DNA of 64,000 nucleotides from Metabacillus dongyingensis. Lineage in GTDB: Bacteria; Bacillota; Bacilli; Bacillales; Bacillaceae. The translations under genes and the position numbers were made by a program. A model generated the notes under the pieces. It ran no database searches and was not told where the DNA came from. It was given only the letters and a program-made list of their open reading frames with translations. The stretch's first letter is position 1; every line of letters starts with the position of its first letter. Location of the stretch: positions 124,001 to 188,000 of the forward strand of contig NZ_OK052578.1 in assembly GCF_019933155.2 (NCBI RefSeq). The letters are read 5' to 3'. Below are positions 26,815-36,202 of this stretch, one piece after another.

Positions 26815-26890
26815 AATTACAAAAAGATGTCTATAATTACAAAAGATATATATTAATCTCCTACTAGAGTAAGATAATTACAACAAAATG
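26815..26890 (+). promoter_or_regulatory. Direct repeats upstream of maeN (candidate MalR sites)
   Basis: AATTACAAAAAGAT at 26815, AATTACAAAAGAT at 26835 and AATTACAACAAAAT at 26876 form direct repeats spaced 20 and 41 nt, about two and four helical turns. Such face-of-helix repeats fit binding of a dimeric response regulator. Assignment to MalR is inferred from position. Confidence 0.6.
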
Positions 26891-26921
26891 AGAGCGGTTA
26901 CTTTAAGGAGGTCGATAAAAT

Positions 26922-28331
26922 ATGTCTGCAAAAAACCTGAAAGAACAAGCGATAAATCTTCAACGTCAAGAAAATGAGGAGCAATACATGGATCCAGCAA
27001 AAAAAATGCAAACGCTTCATTATATAGATAAGAAAGTTGAAAAACAAAGCTTTTTATCTAAACTTAATGAATTGAAGATAGGAGTTATTCCCTTACCACT
27101 TTATGTAGCATTAGCACTTATTATTTATGGAGCATCTGTATACAATCAGCTCCCGCCTGATATGATTGGCGGTTTTGCCGTTATCATGGTTATGGGAATT
27201 TTACTTGGGGAAATAGGATTAAAAGTTCCTATATTGAAGGATATTGGAGGCCCAGCGATACTAGCACTCTTAATTCCGTCTATTTTGGTATTTTATAATT
27301 TGATTAATCCGGCTGCAATGGAAGCGGTCACAACCTTGATGAAAACATCTAATTTTCTTTATCTATATATCTCTTGTTTAGTTGCAGGAAGCATACTTGG
27401 GATGAACCGAAAAGTCTTAGTCCAAGGGTTTACACGTATGTTTGTTCCACTCGTATTAGGAACGCTTGCTGCAGTAGTAGCAGGAGTTTTAGTTGGATCA
27501 TTGTTTGGATATGACATGAAACATACATTTTTCTATATTGTCGTACCAATTATTGGTGGTGGTATAGGAGAGGGAATCTTACCGCTTTCTCTAGCATACT
27601 CGCAAATTTTAGGTACATCTGCTGAAGGCTTTGTATCCCAAATGATTCCGGCTGCTGTCATTGGAAATATTGCTGCGATTATTTGTGCAGGTTTAATGAA
27701 ACGTTTAGGGGAGAAAAGACCTGAACTAACTGGAAATGGTGTACTTGTAAAAGCAAAAGGCGGCGATGGGATTTCAAAGGAAACGAATATTAATAAACCT
27801 GTCGATTTTTCGCTAATGGGTGCCGGATTATTGATTGCCTGCAGTTTCTTCATCTTTGGCAGTCTCGCGCATAAATTCCTTGGTATTCCTGGTCCTGTAC
27901 TCATGATTGTGGCTGCCACACTAGTCAAATGTTTGCAAGTGATGCCTGCAAAAATGGAACAAGGAGCCTATCATTTATATAAATTTGTTTCAACAAGCTT
28001 AACATGGCCTCTTATGGTTGGTTTAGGTATCCTCTATATCCCATTAGAAGATGTGGTGAAAATTGTAACTCCGGGTTATGTTGTCGTTTGTTCTGTTGTT
28101 GTTATTGCGATGGTAGGAACCGGGTATATTGTTGGGAAAGTGATGAATATGTATCCTGTTGATTCAGCGATTGTAACAGGCTGTCACAGCGGTCTAGGCG
28201 GAACAGGTGATGTAGCCATTTTATCAGCTTCCAACCGTATGTCATTAATGCCGTTTGCACAAGTTGCAACAAGACTCGGCGGTGCGTCAACTGTTATATT
28301 AGCAACGCTGTTAATGAAATTATTAAGTTAA
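26922..28331 (+). CDS. maeN: Na+/malate symporter (2-hydroxycarboxylate transporter family)
   Basis: 469 residues. After a hydrophilic N-terminus of about 60 residues come about eleven hydrophobic segments. The 2HCT signatures are visible: GGGIGEGILPLSLAYSQILG (cytoplasmic re-entrant loop) and, near the C-terminus, the second GG loop CHSGLGGTGDVAILSAS. CitS/MaeN-type carriers import malate or citrate with sodium. AAGGAGG precedes the ATG. Placement behind malK/malR and before malic enzyme points to malate. Confidence 0.93.
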   Translation: MSAKNLKEQAINLQRQENEEQYMDPAKKMQTLHYIDKKVEKQSFLSKLNELKIGVIPLPLYVALALIIYGASVYNQLPPDMIGGFAVIMVMGILLGEIGLKVPILKDIGGPAILALLIPSILVFYNLINPAAMEAVTTLMKTSNFLYLYISCLVAGSILGMNRKVLVQGFTRMFVPLVLGTLAAVVAGVLVGSLFGYDMKHTFFYIVVPIIGGGIGEGILPLSLAYSQILGTSAEGFVSQMIPAAVIGNIAAIICAGLMKRLGEKRPELTGNGVLVKAKGGDGISKETNINKPVDFSLMGAGLLIACSFFIFGSLAHKFLGIPGPVLMIVAATLVKCLQVMPAKMEQGAYHLYKFVSTSLTWPLMVGLGILYIPLEDVVKIVTPGYVVVCSVVVIAMVGTGYIVGKVMNMYPVDSAIVTGCHSGLGGTGDVAILSASNRMSLMPFAQVATRLGGASTVILATLLMKLLS

Positions 28332-28494
28332 AAACTAGTTAAACTAGTGTAAACAGACGACATGTGTAAGGTAAATGCTTTAAACATTATAGGGAGAACA
28401 CTAAAGGGAAAAGAGCAGCGAAACTACTACTCAGTCCTAAGTTTTCTACTTTCAACTAGAACAGAAAAATTCAACAAATGGAGAGATACGAAAT

Positions 28495-29742
28495 ATGTCA
28501 ACTTTACGTGATGAAGCATTAAAGATGCATAAGGAAAACCAAGGAAAACTAGGTGTCTATTCTAAAGTTCCAGTACGAGATGCGAAAGACCTAAGTCTTG
28601 CTTATTCTCCAGGTGTAGCAGAGCCTTGCCTGGACATTCACGAGGATGAAAGCAAAGTATATGACTACACAATGAAGGGAAATCTAGTTGCCGTTGTTTC
28701 AGACGGAACAGCTGTACTTGGTCTTGGAAATATTGGTCCGAAAGCTGCCATGCCTGTTATGGAAGGAAAGGCATTGTTATTCAAATCCTTTGCTGATGTG
28801 GATGCATTTCCTATCTGCTTAAATACAACAGACCCGGATAAAATTGTGGAGGTCGTCAAATTATTAGAGCCTACTTTTGGTGGGATAAACTTAGAAGATA
28901 TCGCAGCACCTCAATGCTTTGAAATAGAAGATCGTTTACGAAAAGTTTGTGATATCCCTGTTTTCCATGATGACCAACACGGGACGGCCATTGTGACCGC
29001 TGCCGGGTTAATCAACGCTCTTAAACTGGCGAACAAAAAAATAGAAGATATTCGTGTGGTGGCAAATGGTGCAGGTGCTGCAGGCGTGGCAATTATCAAG
29101 CTATTACTTCATATGGGTGTAAAAGATGTCATTTTATGTGATACAAAAGGAATCATTTATAAAGATCGTCCGGTAGGGATGAATAAATTCAAAGAAGAAA
29201 TGGCCCGCATGACAAATAAGGAACAAAAGCAAGGGACATTAGCAGATGCTCTTGTTGGAGCTGATGTGTTTGTAGGGGTATCAGCTGCAGGTGCTGTTAC
29301 GAAAGAAATGGTTCGTTCTATGAATCAACATCCGATTATCTTTGCCATGGCTAATCCGGTACCAGAGATCATGCCGGAAGTGGCAAAAGAAGCAGGAGCA
29401 CTCGTAGTAGGGACTGGACGCTCTGATTTCCCAAATCAGGTCAATAATGTGCTCGCATTCCCTGGTATTTTCCGCGGTGCTTTAACCGTTCAAGCAAAAG
29501 AAATTAATGAAGAAATGAAACTTGCTGCAGTTTATGCAATTGCAGGATTAATTTCAACAGAAGACCTTCACGCGGATTATGTGATTCCAGACCCATTTGA
29601 CCGAAGAGTAGCGGCTCATGTAGCATCGGCTGTTGCTACCGCAGCAATGGAAACCGGTGTTTCGCAAAAAAATGTCAATGTAGAAGAAATCAAAGAGCAT
29701 CTATTAGCATTATCTGAGGAAAAACAACCTGTTTTTAGATAA
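28495..29742 (+). CDS. ytsJ: Malic enzyme (YtsJ/MaeA-type)
   Basis: 415 residues with a complete malic enzyme fold: LAYSPGVAEPC near the N-terminus, the metal/substrate region GGINLEDIAAPQCFEIE and FHDDQHGTA, and the dinucleotide loop VANGAGAAGVAI at about 188-199. The sequence follows the short bacterial type closely and lacks a phosphotransacetylase extension. It converts malate to pyruvate and CO2 with NAD(P)+. GGAGAG precedes the ATG. A 160-nt gap with a small ACTAGTT hairpin separates it from maeN, so it may have its own promoter. The strong terminator behind it ends the malate cluster. Confidence 0.93.
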   Translation: MSTLRDEALKMHKENQGKLGVYSKVPVRDAKDLSLAYSPGVAEPCLDIHEDESKVYDYTMKGNLVAVVSDGTAVLGLGNIGPKAAMPVMEGKALLFKSFADVDAFPICLNTTDPDKIVEVVKLLEPTFGGINLEDIAAPQCFEIEDRLRKVCDIPVFHDDQHGTAIVTAAGLINALKLANKKIEDIRVVANGAGAAGVAIIKLLLHMGVKDVILCDTKGIIYKDRPVGMNKFKEEMARMTNKEQKQGTLADALVGADVFVGVSAAGAVTKEMVRSMNQHPIIFAMANPVPEIMPEVAKEAGALVVGTGRSDFPNQVNNVLAFPGIFRGALTVQAKEINEEMKLAAVYAIAGLISTEDLHADYVIPDPFDRRVAAHVASAVATAAMETGVSQKNVNVEEIKEHLLALSEEKQPVFR

Positions 29743-29868
29743 TTTAACCGACTAATACTCAAAAAAGGTTGTTCAATTCTTACAAACAATCAGCTCAAAC
29801 CAAACGGGGGCAGGTTAGTTAAACAAAAAGACAATCACAAGTATATTATGGGATAAGTAAATATCAAT

Positions 29869-29902
29869 AAAAAAGCTCAGTAAAAAAATCTGAGCTTTTT
29901 TT
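29869..29902 (+). terminator. Terminator of the malic enzyme gene
   Basis: AAAAAAGCTCAG pairs with CTGAGCTTTTTT around a 9-nt A-rich loop, with a T-run. Confidence 0.9.
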
Positions 29903-30029
29903 CAAGGCTAACGGAAAATCTTGTTTTTGAATGGAGTAAATAGGGTTTTTTAATAAAACAGTAAACGATTAATTCTTATCAATAACATCAATTTGGAGAA
30001 AAATAAAAATAAGATTGAGAATTGAATTT

Positions 30030-30143
30030 TCATATTACAGCCAAGAGCAAACCCTTTATTGTGGGGTTTGCTCTTTTTTTAGATCGATATAATGTTGCAG
30101 TCGAAATCCCTGTGGCTTCCTGAATCTCTTTAACTGTCATTCT
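30030..30143 (-). pseudogene. Helix-turn-helix tail of a resolvase-type serine recombinase
   Basis: A minus-strand frame reads MTVKEIQEATGISTATLYRS, the C-terminal DNA-binding helix-turn-helix of Tn3-type resolvases and invertases. A stop lies just upstream and the catalytic domain is absent. It overlaps a terminator hairpin (30043-30080: AAGAGCAAACCC/GGGTTTGCTCTT with T-run). Confidence 0.55.
30043..30080 (+). terminator. Strong terminator upstream of the sugar-acid island
   Basis: AAGAGCAAACCC and GGGTTTGCTCTT arms with a long T-run. No intact plus-strand gene lies immediately before it. Confidence 0.85.
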
Positions 30144-30149
30144 CTAAGA

Positions 30150-30265
30150 ATGAAATATGGCCATAGCTTGATTTTATTTTTGCTGACAATGTTGTTATTT
30201 TCAGTTTTATAGTATATAACAACATATATATTATTTATGTTGTTATTGTTGATGTTTAAGTATGA
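30150..30265. repeat. Last copy of the dispersed AT-rich repeat
   Basis: GACAATGTTGTTATTTTCAG, then ATAACAACATATATATTATT and GTTGTTATTGTTGATG give an inverted arrangement like the units at 14 kb. No further copy is seen from here to the right end of the window. Confidence 0.55.
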
Positions 30266-30368
30266 ACTGGCATGTTTAATAAAAATTATATAGCGGTACT
30301 CGGATAGGCCAACATAGCTATCCAGTTTTTCATAAAAGAGTAAGTATTTTTGTTTTACTTTTTTATCT

Positions 30369-30575
30369 TCATTCAACTTGTTTCATAATGTCATTATACT
30401 TTGACTCTAAAATTTCAAAAAGTTGTCCTTCATCTAACAGTGGTCTAGCTGTTCTAAGATATTCTTCTTCCATTTCCCAGAGCATATTTACATGTTCCAT
30501 CATAAAGAAACCTTGCCACCTCATTTTACCACGGTCCCTAAGCATTGGATCATCGCCACCTTTCAATTTACTCAT
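30369..30575 (-). CDS. Short YolD-like protein
   Basis: 68 residues beginning MSKLKGGDDPMLRDRGKMRW. The RDRGKMRWQGFFMMEHVNML part follows the pattern of the YolD-like family (R-D-R-G-x-x-x-W-x-x-x-x-x-x-E-H-V-x-x-L), which in Bacillus accompanies Y-family repair polymerases. Members usually run beyond 100 residues, so this may be a truncated copy. No polymerase gene lies nearby and no convincing ribosome site or SOS box could be assigned. Confidence 0.5.
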   Translation of the reverse strand: MSKLKGGDDPMLRDRGKMRWQGFFMMEHVNMLWEMEEEYLRTARPLLDEGQLFEILESKYNDIMKQVE

Positions 30576-30720
30576 TATACAAACGTACGCTCTATATTGA
30601 CGAGGTGTAAGTTATGAATGTCTATTCAGATATCCCTCTACATGATTACTGGGTAGCCTTTTGACCGTTGTAATTAAAATTTGAATATTTTTATTTTTTA
30701 GAATTGACAGTTAATTTTAT

Positions 30721-30760
30721 TTGTCTTACAATTTTAATTAGGAATTAATTTGTCTTACAA
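30721..30760 (+). promoter_or_regulatory. Two FadR-type operators before the GntR gene
   Basis: TTGTCTTACAA occurs at 30721-30731 and 30750-30760, 29 nt apart. The form T-N-G-T-N3-A-C-N-A is the known FadR-subfamily operator pattern. Their position 58 nt before the regulator start suggests autoregulation. Confidence 0.78.
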
Positions 30761-30817
30761 ATAAACAAAAAGACAATTAAACAAATAAAAGTTCTCACCC
30801 AAAAAGGAGGAAGTGTT

Positions 30818-31531
30818 TTGGGAGAAAAAAAAGAATTTGAAGGTAATATAAAATCAGTCAATCGAAAATCACTGTCAAAACAAGTAATCGATGAAATAAT
30901 CGATTTACTTATGACTGGTCAACTAAAACCTGGGGAACGATTACCTTCAGAGTTTGAACTGATGGAAATCTGTAATGTGAGCAGGCCAGTTATACGGGAG
31001 GCCTTAACTTCTTTAGAAGTTATGGGGATTGTTAACCGTAAAACGCGAAATGGAACATTCTTTTCAAAAAAAGTAGGGAGCGGACCTTTCTCAATGATGT
31101 TAGCACTTTCAGCTGGTGATTTGCTTTCAATTTGTGAAATCAGAGTCGCATTAGAGCTGGGTCTAGTAACGTTAGCGGCTGAAAAAATAACAGATGAAGA
31201 TCTCGCTAAATTAAAAGGAACGATTGATAGAATGAAAGTTTTAACAACAGAAGATTCTTCGGAAGAAGATAAAGAATTTCATATGATTATTGCACAGAGT
31301 GCCAAAAATGCTTTGTTTGAAGGCGTCATAAATCCCTTGCAGCAGTTTCATCACAAAATATTAGAAAAAATCCCTTTGGAAGAAAGGGATTTAAAAGAGA
31401 CAATGCGACAGCATATTGAAATATATAATGCACTTGAAAAGCGTGACCCAATAGCAGCATATGCCAGTATGTATCACCATCTAAATTATGTTAGACAGAA
31501 AGCAATTAAAAGTTTAAAACCTGATAGCTAG
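30818..31531 (+). CDS. GntR/FadR-family regulator of the sugar-acid operon
   Basis: 237 residues from a TTG with AAGGAGG upstream. The N-terminal winged helix reads LKPGERLPSEFELMEICNVS, then RPVIREALTSLEVMGIV. The C-terminal FCD ligand domain (about 95-230) has the expected metal-site pattern (EIRVALE, EEDKEFHMIIAQ, MRQHIEIYNAL). FCD-type GntR proteins usually repress acid-sugar genes until a pathway acid binds. It is the first gene of an apparent run kdgD, aldehyde dehydrogenase, UxuA-like, tctC-B-A. Confidence 0.9.
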   Translation: MGEKKEFEGNIKSVNRKSLSKQVIDEIIDLLMTGQLKPGERLPSEFELMEICNVSRPVIREALTSLEVMGIVNRKTRNGTFFSKKVGSGPFSMMLALSAGDLLSICEIRVALELGLVTLAAEKITDEDLAKLKGTIDRMKVLTTEDSSEEDKEFHMIIAQSAKNALFEGVINPLQQFHHKILEKIPLEERDLKETMRQHIEIYNALEKRDPIAAYASMYHHLNYVRQKAIKSLKPDS

Positions 31532-31588
31532 TTTCCTAGTGTAAGTATTATCTAAATAAAAATAGTTAATTTGGGAGGGCGGGTCACA

Positions 31589-32527
31589 ATGATGGCAATC
31601 GAAAGAAAAGCAGTACCAACGGGTATCCTGGGTTTTCCAACTGCTCCTTATAATGAGGCTGGGAAAATAGATGAAAAAGCTTTAGCAGCAAATATTGAAT
31701 TCTTAGTGAAAGAGGGACTCTCTTCCATCTTTATTGCTTGTGGTTCAGGCGAATTTCATGCAATAAACAAAGCGGAATACCAATCTATGGTGGAAGTAGC
31801 TATGTCTGTGGCTAAAGGAAAGGTTCCTGTGTATACAGGAGTAGGAGGAAATATTTCACATGCTGTTGAGGTAGTGACACTATCTGAAGATTTAGGTGCT
31901 GATGGCTATTTAATTCTACCCCCATATTTAATTGAAGGTGAGCAAGATGGTTTGTTCAACTATTATAAAACAATTGTCGAGAATAGTGACTTAAATGCAA
32001 TTGTTTATCAACGTGATAATGCAATTTTACAATTAGATACTCTACAAAGATTATTAGAGTATCAACAAATTGTCGGGCTTAAAGATGGGCACGGTAATAT
32101 GGAGTTGAACCTTGAACTAACGCAAACAATTGGTGACCGAATTGAATGGCTAAATGGGATGCCGTTTGCTGAAATTACAATGCCGGCGTATGCGCCAATA
32201 GGATATAATTCGTATTCTTCAGCAATGTCCAATTATCTTCCGCATATTTCAAAACAATTTTACAAAGCGTTGTTGGAAGGTAATGATCGCCTTGTACGAG
32301 GTATATATGTGGATGTTCTTTTGCCAATTAACCGAATTCGCAAGGCCAGAAAAGGCTATGCAGTATCATTGATTAAAGCAGGTATGGAAGTTATCGGATT
32401 ACCAGTAGTGAATACAGTTCGTCCGCCGGTGATACCTGTAGAGAAGGAACACTATCAGCAACTAGAAACAATTATTAAATATGCATTGGAAAAATATCCT
32501 TCAGACAATAAAGAAATCAGTTGTTAG
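31589..32527 (+). CDS. kdgD: 5-dehydro-4-deoxyglucarate dehydratase (DHDPS/KDG-aldolase superfamily)
   Basis: 312 residues from ATG 31589, preceded by GGGAGGG; the longer frame starts inside that ribosome site. The fold is the dihydrodipicolinate-synthase type barrel: GILGFPTAPYNE near the N-terminus, the CGSGEFHAI loop, Tyr140 and the Schiff-base lysine Lys165 in VGLKDGHGN. KdgD removes water and CO2 from 5-dehydro-4-deoxyglucarate to give 2-oxoglutarate semialdehyde; relatives act on 2-keto-3-deoxypentonates to give the same product. The next gene encodes a dehydrogenase fitting that product. Confidence 0.88.
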   Translation: MMAIERKAVPTGILGFPTAPYNEAGKIDEKALAANIEFLVKEGLSSIFIACGSGEFHAINKAEYQSMVEVAMSVAKGKVPVYTGVGGNISHAVEVVTLSEDLGADGYLILPPYLIEGEQDGLFNYYKTIVENSDLNAIVYQRDNAILQLDTLQRLLEYQQIVGLKDGHGNMELNLELTQTIGDRIEWLNGMPFAEITMPAYAPIGYNSYSSAMSNYLPHISKQFYKALLEGNDRLVRGIYVDVLLPINRIRKARKGYAVSLIKAGMEVIGLPVVNTVRPPVIPVEKEHYQQLETIIKYALEKYPSDNKEISC

Positions 32528-32535
32528 TCAATGTT

Positions 32536-32549
32536 TGTAAGCGTTTACT
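32536..32549. promoter_or_regulatory. Catabolite-responsive element (cre)
   Basis: TGTAAGCGTTTACT matches the CcpA consensus TGWAANCGNTNWCA at 13 of 14 positions. It lies between kdgD and the dehydrogenase gene and could act as a roadblock or promoter-proximal site for glucose repression. Confidence 0.75.
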
Positions 32550-32605
32550 TGAATTGCATGGGAAAGTAATCTAGCAATGAGTTTATATTTGAATGGAGGA
32601 TAACA

Positions 32606-34066
32606 ATGACTATAGAAACAAAGACAAAAACATACTTAAACTTTTTGAATGGTCAATGGGCAGCATCTTCTAGCGGGGAAGTACAAGCAAGTTTGAACCC
32701 CGCAAATAGTGATGTTGTAGGCTATGTTCAAATGTCTACAAAGGAAGAGTTAGATCAAGCTGTTTCAGCTGCCAAAAATGCACAAATAGCATGGAGAAAA
32801 TTATCAGGTAATGAACGAGGAAATTATTTGCATAAAGCAGCGAATGTTTTAGAACGTAAAGCAGATGAAATTGCTGAATGTATGACTCGTGAAATGGGTA
32901 AAACTTTACCTGAAGCAAAAGGTGAAACAGCAAGAGGAGTCGCAATTCTTCGATATTATGCTGGAGAAGGAATGCGTAAAGTAGGTGATGTCATTCCATC
33001 AACTGATAGTAAAGCATTAATGTTTACAAGTCGTGTGCCTTTGGGAGTGGTAGGCGTTATTACACCTTGGAATTTTCCTGTAGCTATTCCGATATGGAAA
33101 ATAGCACCGGCCCTTATCTATGGAAATAGTGTTGTAATTAAACCTGCCCAAGAAACGGCAATTACATGTGCAAAAGTTATCGAATGTTTTGAAGAAGCAG
33201 GAATCCCTGCCGGTGTACTAAATCTAGTTACTGGTTCAGGTTCAGTTATCGGTCAAGCACTTACTGATAATCCAGATGTAAACGCGATTACATTTACAGG
33301 ATCAAATGAAGTAGGGAAAAGAATTGGTCAGGGAGCTTTAGCCCGTGGTGCAAAGTATCAACTTGAAATGGGCGGGAAAAACCCAGTTATTGTTGCTGCA
33401 GATGCGGATTTAGAACTTGCAGTAGAAGGAACAATTAGTGGAGCATTTAAATCCACAGGACAAAAATGTACAGCGACAAGCCGTGTGATAGTAGAAAGCA
33501 AAGTTTATGAAACATTTAAAGAAAAGCTGGTAGCTAAAGTCAAGGAAATTACAGTTGGTGATGGCTTAAAAGAAGGTATTTGGATGGGACCATGTGCCAA
33601 TGAAAGTCAATTTAAAACAGTACTGGCATACATCGAAAAAGGGAAACAAGAAGGGGCAACTCTACTAATCGGCGGCAAACAGTTGACCGGTGATGCTTAT
33701 GAAAAAGGATTTTTTGTAGAACCAACTATCTTTGAAAATGTTACTTCTGAAATGACTATTGCTCAAGAGGAAATATTTGGACCAGTCATTGCGCTTATTC
33801 AAGTAGATACTCTTTTAGACGCTATAGAGGTTGCTAATGACGTGAAGTTTGGTTTAAGTGCTTCTATTTATACAAGCAACATTCAAAGTATGCTTTCGTT
33901 TGTTGAAGAAATGGAGGCTGGGCTTGTTCGAATTAATGCAGAAAGTGCAGGAGTTGAGCTTCAAGCACCATTTGGGGGAATGAAACAATCAAGTTCCCAT
34001 TCGCGTGAGCAAGGTGAGGCAGCAAAAGAATTTTTCACTGCGATAAAAACTGTTTTCATAAAATAG
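32606..34066 (+). CDS. 2-oxoglutarate semialdehyde dehydrogenase (aldehyde dehydrogenase family)
   Basis: 486 residues with all aldehyde dehydrogenase hallmarks: [13 protein letters not shown] near 153, KPAQETA near 179, the cofactor loop FTGSNEVG near 230, general base Glu254 (LEMGGKNP) and catalytic Cys288 (STGQKCTA). GGAGG precedes the ATG. Next to KdgD the expected reaction is oxidation of 2-oxoglutarate semialdehyde to 2-oxoglutarate, which enters the citric acid cycle. The sequence alone shows the family; the substrate is inferred from context. Confidence 0.88.
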   Translation: MTIETKTKTYLNFLNGQWAASSSGEVQASLNPANSDVVGYVQMSTKEELDQAVSAAKNAQIAWRKLSGNERGNYLHKAANVLERKADEIAECMTREMGKTLPEAKGETARGVAILRYYAGEGMRKVGDVIPSTDSKALMFTSRVPLGVVGVITPWNFPVAIPIWKIAPALIYGNSVVIKPAQETAITCAKVIECFEEAGIPAGVLNLVTGSGSVIGQALTDNPDVNAITFTGSNEVGKRIGQGALARGAKYQLEMGGKNPVIVAADADLELAVEGTISGAFKSTGQKCTATSRVIVESKVYETFKEKLVAKVKEITVGDGLKEGIWMGPCANESQFKTVLAYIEKGKQEGATLLIGGKQLTGDAYEKGFFVEPTIFENVTSEMTIAQEEIFGPVIALIQVDTLLDAIEVANDVKFGLSASIYTSNIQSMLSFVEEMEAGLVRINAESAGVELQAPFGGMKQSSSHSREQGEAAKEFFTAIKTVFIK

Positions 34067-34106
34067 CACTTTTACATAAAAATAATAGAATTGAAGGTGA
34101 TTCGAT

Positions 34107-35120
34107 TTGATGAAGGTTTCAGTGACTGCAAATTACTTCGATTTATCAGATAAAGATTTAAAACAGATGAGTCAATTAGGTGTTGATTGTGTTGACTTTG
34201 GTAATGGATCATCCTTTCCCGGTGTTAAGGAACAGGGCTATCCAGACCTTGACGCTTTGCTAAAACAAAAGAGAAGGATTCGATCATGGGGTCTTGATAT
34301 TAATCGTGTAACGCTACCCAATATTACAGAAAACTTTATGAATGACGGCGAAGGCAGTGAGCACGTAATTGAGAGCGCTATCAATTCAGTGAAGGTCTTC
34401 GGCGAAGCAGGGATTAAAGTTGTTAGACAAAGATTTGCGGGAGACGTATACCAGGGATTATCAACTCCATATACAGCCTATCAACGGGGAGGTGCAATTT
34501 CTAGAGGAGAAAGTTTAGGATTTACAAAAGAAAAAGCGATTACTCCTACTCTGGAGGAAAACATCAAGTGGAGAGAGAGATTTAATGAAGTATATAGTCA
34601 AATCGTTCCGATAGCACAAGATTACGATGTCAAAATAGGTATGCATCCATCCGATACACCGCATCCGGACAGTCCATTTGGCGGGCTTGGTTATCATCGG
34701 ATAATTGATGAATTTCCTAACAAAAATGTAGGTTATATTTATTGTGTCGGAACAAGAGCTGAAGAAGGCGGAAGTTCACTAGTTTTAGATGAGATTAATC
34801 ATTACGGACGTAAAGGCAGATTATTTCTTATCCACTTTAGAAATGTTAGAGGAAGTCTTGCTACAGCAAAAGCATTTGAAGAAGCTTTATTAGATGACGG
34901 TGACTTGAATATGTTTAAGATTCTTTTAGAGCTCAAGAAGGTTGGATATGAAGGCTGTATTAATCCTGATCATGTTCCTATTATGGAAGGAGATTTACCT
35001 GATACAGATATAAAATGGTCTAATTCAAATATTGGATGGAGTTCGTCTAGTATAGGGTTTGCTTATTCAGTGGGATATATAAAGGCTTTGCTTACAGCCC
35101 TAAACGAATTTTCAGGGTGA
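34107..35120 (+). CDS. Mannonate dehydratase (UxuA)-like enzyme
   Basis: 337 residues in a TIM-barrel of the xylose-isomerase-like/UxuA type. Metal-binding features of UxuA are visible: GMHPSDTP near 176, YCVGTRAEEGG near 214 (where classical UxuA has a Cys-x-Gly-Ser segment), IHFRNVRG near 247 and the Asp-His in NPDHVP near 292. UxuA dehydrates D-mannonate to 2-keto-3-deoxygluconate. Here the neighbours act on aldarate or pentonate products instead, so a different sugar acid is probable (inference). The start may be TTG 34107 or ATG 34110; AGGTGA lies upstream. Confidence 0.75.
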   Translation: MMKVSVTANYFDLSDKDLKQMSQLGVDCVDFGNGSSFPGVKEQGYPDLDALLKQKRRIRSWGLDINRVTLPNITENFMNDGEGSEHVIESAINSVKVFGEAGIKVVRQRFAGDVYQGLSTPYTAYQRGGAISRGESLGFTKEKAITPTLEENIKWRERFNEVYSQIVPIAQDYDVKIGMHPSDTPHPDSPFGGLGYHRIIDEFPNKNVGYIYCVGTRAEEGGSSLVLDEINHYGRKGRLFLIHFRNVRGSLATAKAFEEALLDDGDLNMFKILLELKKVGYEGCINPDHVPIMEGDLPDTDIKWSNSNIGWSSSSIGFAYSVGYIKALLTALNEFSG

Positions 35121-35196
35121 ATAAATCCTTTTAACTAATTTACTAGTTAAAGAGTTATCTAGTTAAGAAAACAATTTAATTTAGGGGGGATTCTAA

Positions 35197-36195
35197 ATGA
35201 AAAAAGTTCTTTCGCTCGTTTTCATGGCAGTTATAATTTTCAGTATTCTGGCCGGATGTTCAAGTACTCAGGAAGCTAGTTCGAATACTTCATCAAGTAA
35301 TAAGGATAATTTTCCTAATAAGCCGTTAAACATAATTGTAGCTTTTGATGCAGGTGGAGGAACAGACACTACAGCTAGAACACTTCAGCCATACTTGGAG
35401 GATGAGTTAGGTGTTACTGTAAATATCATTAATAAACCAGGTGGCAGCGGCTGGGTTGGATGGAATGGAATTGCCAATGCCAAACCTGATGGATACACAA
35501 TAGGATTTCTTAACTCCCCTAATCTTGCAAGCGGATTAGTCAATCCAACAATGGAGAAGCAAATTGATCTAGATAAATTTCAAACAATAGGAAATCACGT
35601 TGCTGATCCTGGTGCTGTAGCAATTCGAGTGGATGACAACCGATTTTCAAACTTTGAAGAATTAGTTGAGTATGCAAAAAAAAATGAAGTAACCACAACA
35701 GCAACTGGAGTGGCTGGGGATGATCATTTAGTTACATTAAAATTAAACGAAAAACTCGGTACAAAATTTAGAGCAATACAATTTGAGGGTACTGCTAAGT
35801 CTAGAGCTGCTTTCTTAGGTGCACACGTTGATGTATTAATTACCAGTGTTGGCGAAGCTTACCCAATGCATCAAGAAAAGCAATTAAAAGTAACAGCGGT
35901 GACGGCTGAGGAAAAATCACCTTTCCTGCCAGATGTTCCTACAGTTGCCGAAGCTGGTTTTGAACCCGTTATCTCTCAATCAACTAGAGGGTTAGCAGCA
36001 CCAGTTGGAGTAGATCTGGAAAGAATTAAAGTACTCCAAAAAGCGTTTGCGAATGCTGCAAAGAATGCCGAGCACGAAGAAAAGATGAAAGAATTAGGAA
36101 CTCAGACTCATTATGTCAATGGAGATGATTATATGAAATTATTAGAAAAAGATAAAAAAGATATTGAAGATATAAAAGATTTAATCGGCTGGTAA
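35197..36195 (+). CDS. tctC: Tripartite tricarboxylate transporter substrate-binding lipoprotein
   Basis: 332 residues. The N-terminus is a lipoprotein signal with lipobox LAGC (Cys21). The mature part is a TctC/BugT fold: NFPNKPLNIIVAFDAGGGTD, then NKPGGSGWVGWNGIANAKPDG and PDVPTVAEAGFEP, the loops that hold a carboxylate through two waters. The AGGGGGGA ribosome site is strong. It captures an organic or sugar acid for the TctA/TctB membrane complex encoded next. The catabolic neighbours suggest a sugar acid. Confidence 0.92.
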   Translation: MKKVLSLVFMAVIIFSILAGCSSTQEASSNTSSSNKDNFPNKPLNIIVAFDAGGGTDTTARTLQPYLEDELGVTVNIINKPGGSGWVGWNGIANAKPDGYTIGFLNSPNLASGLVNPTMEKQIDLDKFQTIGNHVADPGAVAIRVDDNRFSNFEELVEYAKKNEVTTTATGVAGDDHLVTLKLNEKLGTKFRAIQFEGTAKSRAAFLGAHVDVLITSVGEAYPMHQEKQLKVTAVTAEEKSPFLPDVPTVAEAGFEPVISQSTRGLAAPVGVDLERIKVLQKAFANAAKNAEHEEKMKELGTQTHYVNGDDYMKLLEKDKKDIEDIKDLIGW

Positions 36196-36202
36196 TAAAA
36201 TG

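Noticed and set aside
30137..30376. 79-codon minus-strand frame overlapping the YolD-like gene end
   Set aside because: Half of it is the AT-rich repeat read as Asn/Ile; no ribosome site of its own beyond the overlap and no family-like sequence.
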